A stretch of 5,333 bases of DNA from CAZVWH01 sp964631175. GTDB lineage: Bacteria > Planctomycetota > Phycisphaerae > Sedimentisphaerales > Anaerobacaceae. Where the stretch lies: the NCBI GenBank assembly GCA_964631175.1, contig CAZVWH010000145.1, positions 1-5,333 on the forward strand. The letters are read 5' to 3'. This document shows positions 5,071 to 5,333 of the stretch, one piece after another. The stretch's first letter is position 1, and every line of letters begins with the position of its first letter. A program made the translations under genes and the position numbers. A model generated the notes under the pieces. It was not told the DNA's origin and did no database searches. It saw only the letters and a list, made by a program, of their open reading frames with translations.

Positions 5071-5099
5071 ATAATACCTTATTGCTTGGAGCGATTCAA
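5071..5099 (-). promoter_or_regulatory. Promoter of the prepilin-like gene
   Basis: TTGAAT (5094-5099, 4 of 6) and TATTAT (5071-5076, 5 of 6) are separated by exactly 17 bp. The start would be near 5064, giving a leader of about 47 nt that contains the strong Shine-Dalgarno. The A/T-rich DNA around the -10 fits. Confidence 0.6.
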
Positions 5100-5142
5100 A
5101 CCATTTTGGCGATGTTTCTTTTGTGAAATTTTACGGTAGGTC

Positions 5143-5190
5143 TATAAAAGCAAAAAGCACAAAAGACCGCTGAAGATGCAAAGGCCTTTT
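5143..5190 (-). terminator. Probable intrinsic terminator of an upstream minus-strand unit
   Basis: On the minus strand AAAAGGCC (5183-5190) pairs with GGTCTTTT (5161-5168) using one G-U wobble over a 14-nt loop, followed by a T-rich tail with a T5 and a T4 run. It lies just before the prepilin promoter, so it would insulate it from a gene beyond the right edge. On the plus strand the same stem has an A-C mismatch and a T tail, so it may be weakly bidirectional. Confidence 0.5.
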
Positions 5191-5235
5191 TTATACGCCA
5201 GTTTAGCGAGGCGACGGCACACAATACAAATACAA

Positions 5236-5293
5236 TCGGGGCCTATACCGAATCAATTCCGCCATCGCGGATCTTCGACAGTATAGGCCCCGA
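5236..5293. repeat. Strong 58-nt hairpin with 13-bp perfect outer stem
   Basis: TCGGGGCCTATAC (5236-5248) is exactly complementary to 5281-5293. Within the 32-nt interior CGAA/TTCG and TCCGC/GCGGA (CATC loop) extend the rod. On the minus strand it is followed by a TTGTATTTGTATT-like stretch, so it may be a terminator of the gene beyond 5333. A structured-RNA domain or a dispersed palindrome would also fit. Confidence 0.55.
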
Positions 5294-5333
5294 AATGTTG
5301 CAAAACTATGCATTCCTGGTTAGGTCCTGCTCA

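Larger units (their letters stand above)
5100..5333. other. Intergenic region right of the prepilin-like gene
   Basis: No open frame with protein character is visible on either strand over this 234-bp stretch. It contains the terminator-like hairpin at 5161-5190 and the strong hairpin at 5236-5293. The remaining 40 bases to the edge cannot be assigned. Confidence 0.5.

Noticed and set aside
5313..5319. GTTAGGT, matching the integron attC core GTTRRRY
   Set aside because: No partner RYYYAAC core at the right distance and no attC-like fold is visible; a 7-bp degenerate motif is expected by chance.
5300..5333. CTGGTTAGGTCC near the right edge, reminiscent of the SRP RNA tip
   Set aside because: The conserved GGAAGGNAGCAGC part does not follow; the sequence continues TGCTCA to the edge.
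1..5333. CRISPR array or associated genes
   Set aside because: The tandem repeats present have periods of 7 and 9 bp with no spacers, and no cas-like protein is encoded.

Overview
The window is most likely from a Planctomycetota genome, probably of a Phycisphaerae-like lineage. This rests mainly on a pseudopilin-like protein with the tryptophan-rich, H-X9-D architecture typical of that phylum (recognised from memory, not searched). Supporting signs are RNase Y next to YmdB, very strong Shine-Dalgarno usage at one gene, and intergenic DNA full of short degenerate tandem repeats. It looks like draft or metagenomic sequence: positions 4028-4127 are exactly 100 N, a scaffold gap of unknown true size.

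Left part (1-718). Two lysine tRNA genes diverge from each other: tRNA-Lys(CTT) on minus at 74-146 and tRNA-Lys(TTT) on plus at 496-568. Together they read both lysine codons; neither encodes CCA. Heptanucleotide-phased repeats lie beside them. The array between the tRNAs is split by a palindromic element of about 142 bp with 15-bp inverted ends. Removing the element plus one AGTTACT copy restores an unbroken array of 11 heptamers, so it looks like a miniature transposable element with a target duplication. A probable terminator closes the plus-strand tRNA unit.

Middle part (719-3397, minus strand). rny (RNase Y, a membrane-anchored endoribonuclease) is followed by a ymdB-family metallophosphoesterase, the same order as in Bacillus subtilis. 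The two probably form an RNA-processing and signalling operon. The 115-bp spacer holds a period-9 repeat folded into a perfect 13-bp inverted repeat. A 44-codon ORF ends in an ATGA overlap with the rny start.

Right-middle part (3398-3901). About 500 bp carry no convincing protein gene, but the stretch is not empty. It has a plus-strand TATAAT box, a GC-rich rod-like hairpin and a terminator-like hairpin competing with its base, together a candidate non-coding RNA. It also has a minus-strand promoter with 17-bp spacing. A 41-residue C-terminal gene fragment then runs into the gap.

Right part (4128-5333). A prepilin-like gene on minus has its own promoter. Its start is best placed at the GTG at 5017, because the upstream GTG at 5026 lies inside a 12-nt Shine-Dalgarno match. 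Upstream of it are a bidirectional terminator-like hairpin and a strong 13-bp hairpin, probably marking the end of a minus-strand unit entering from beyond the window.
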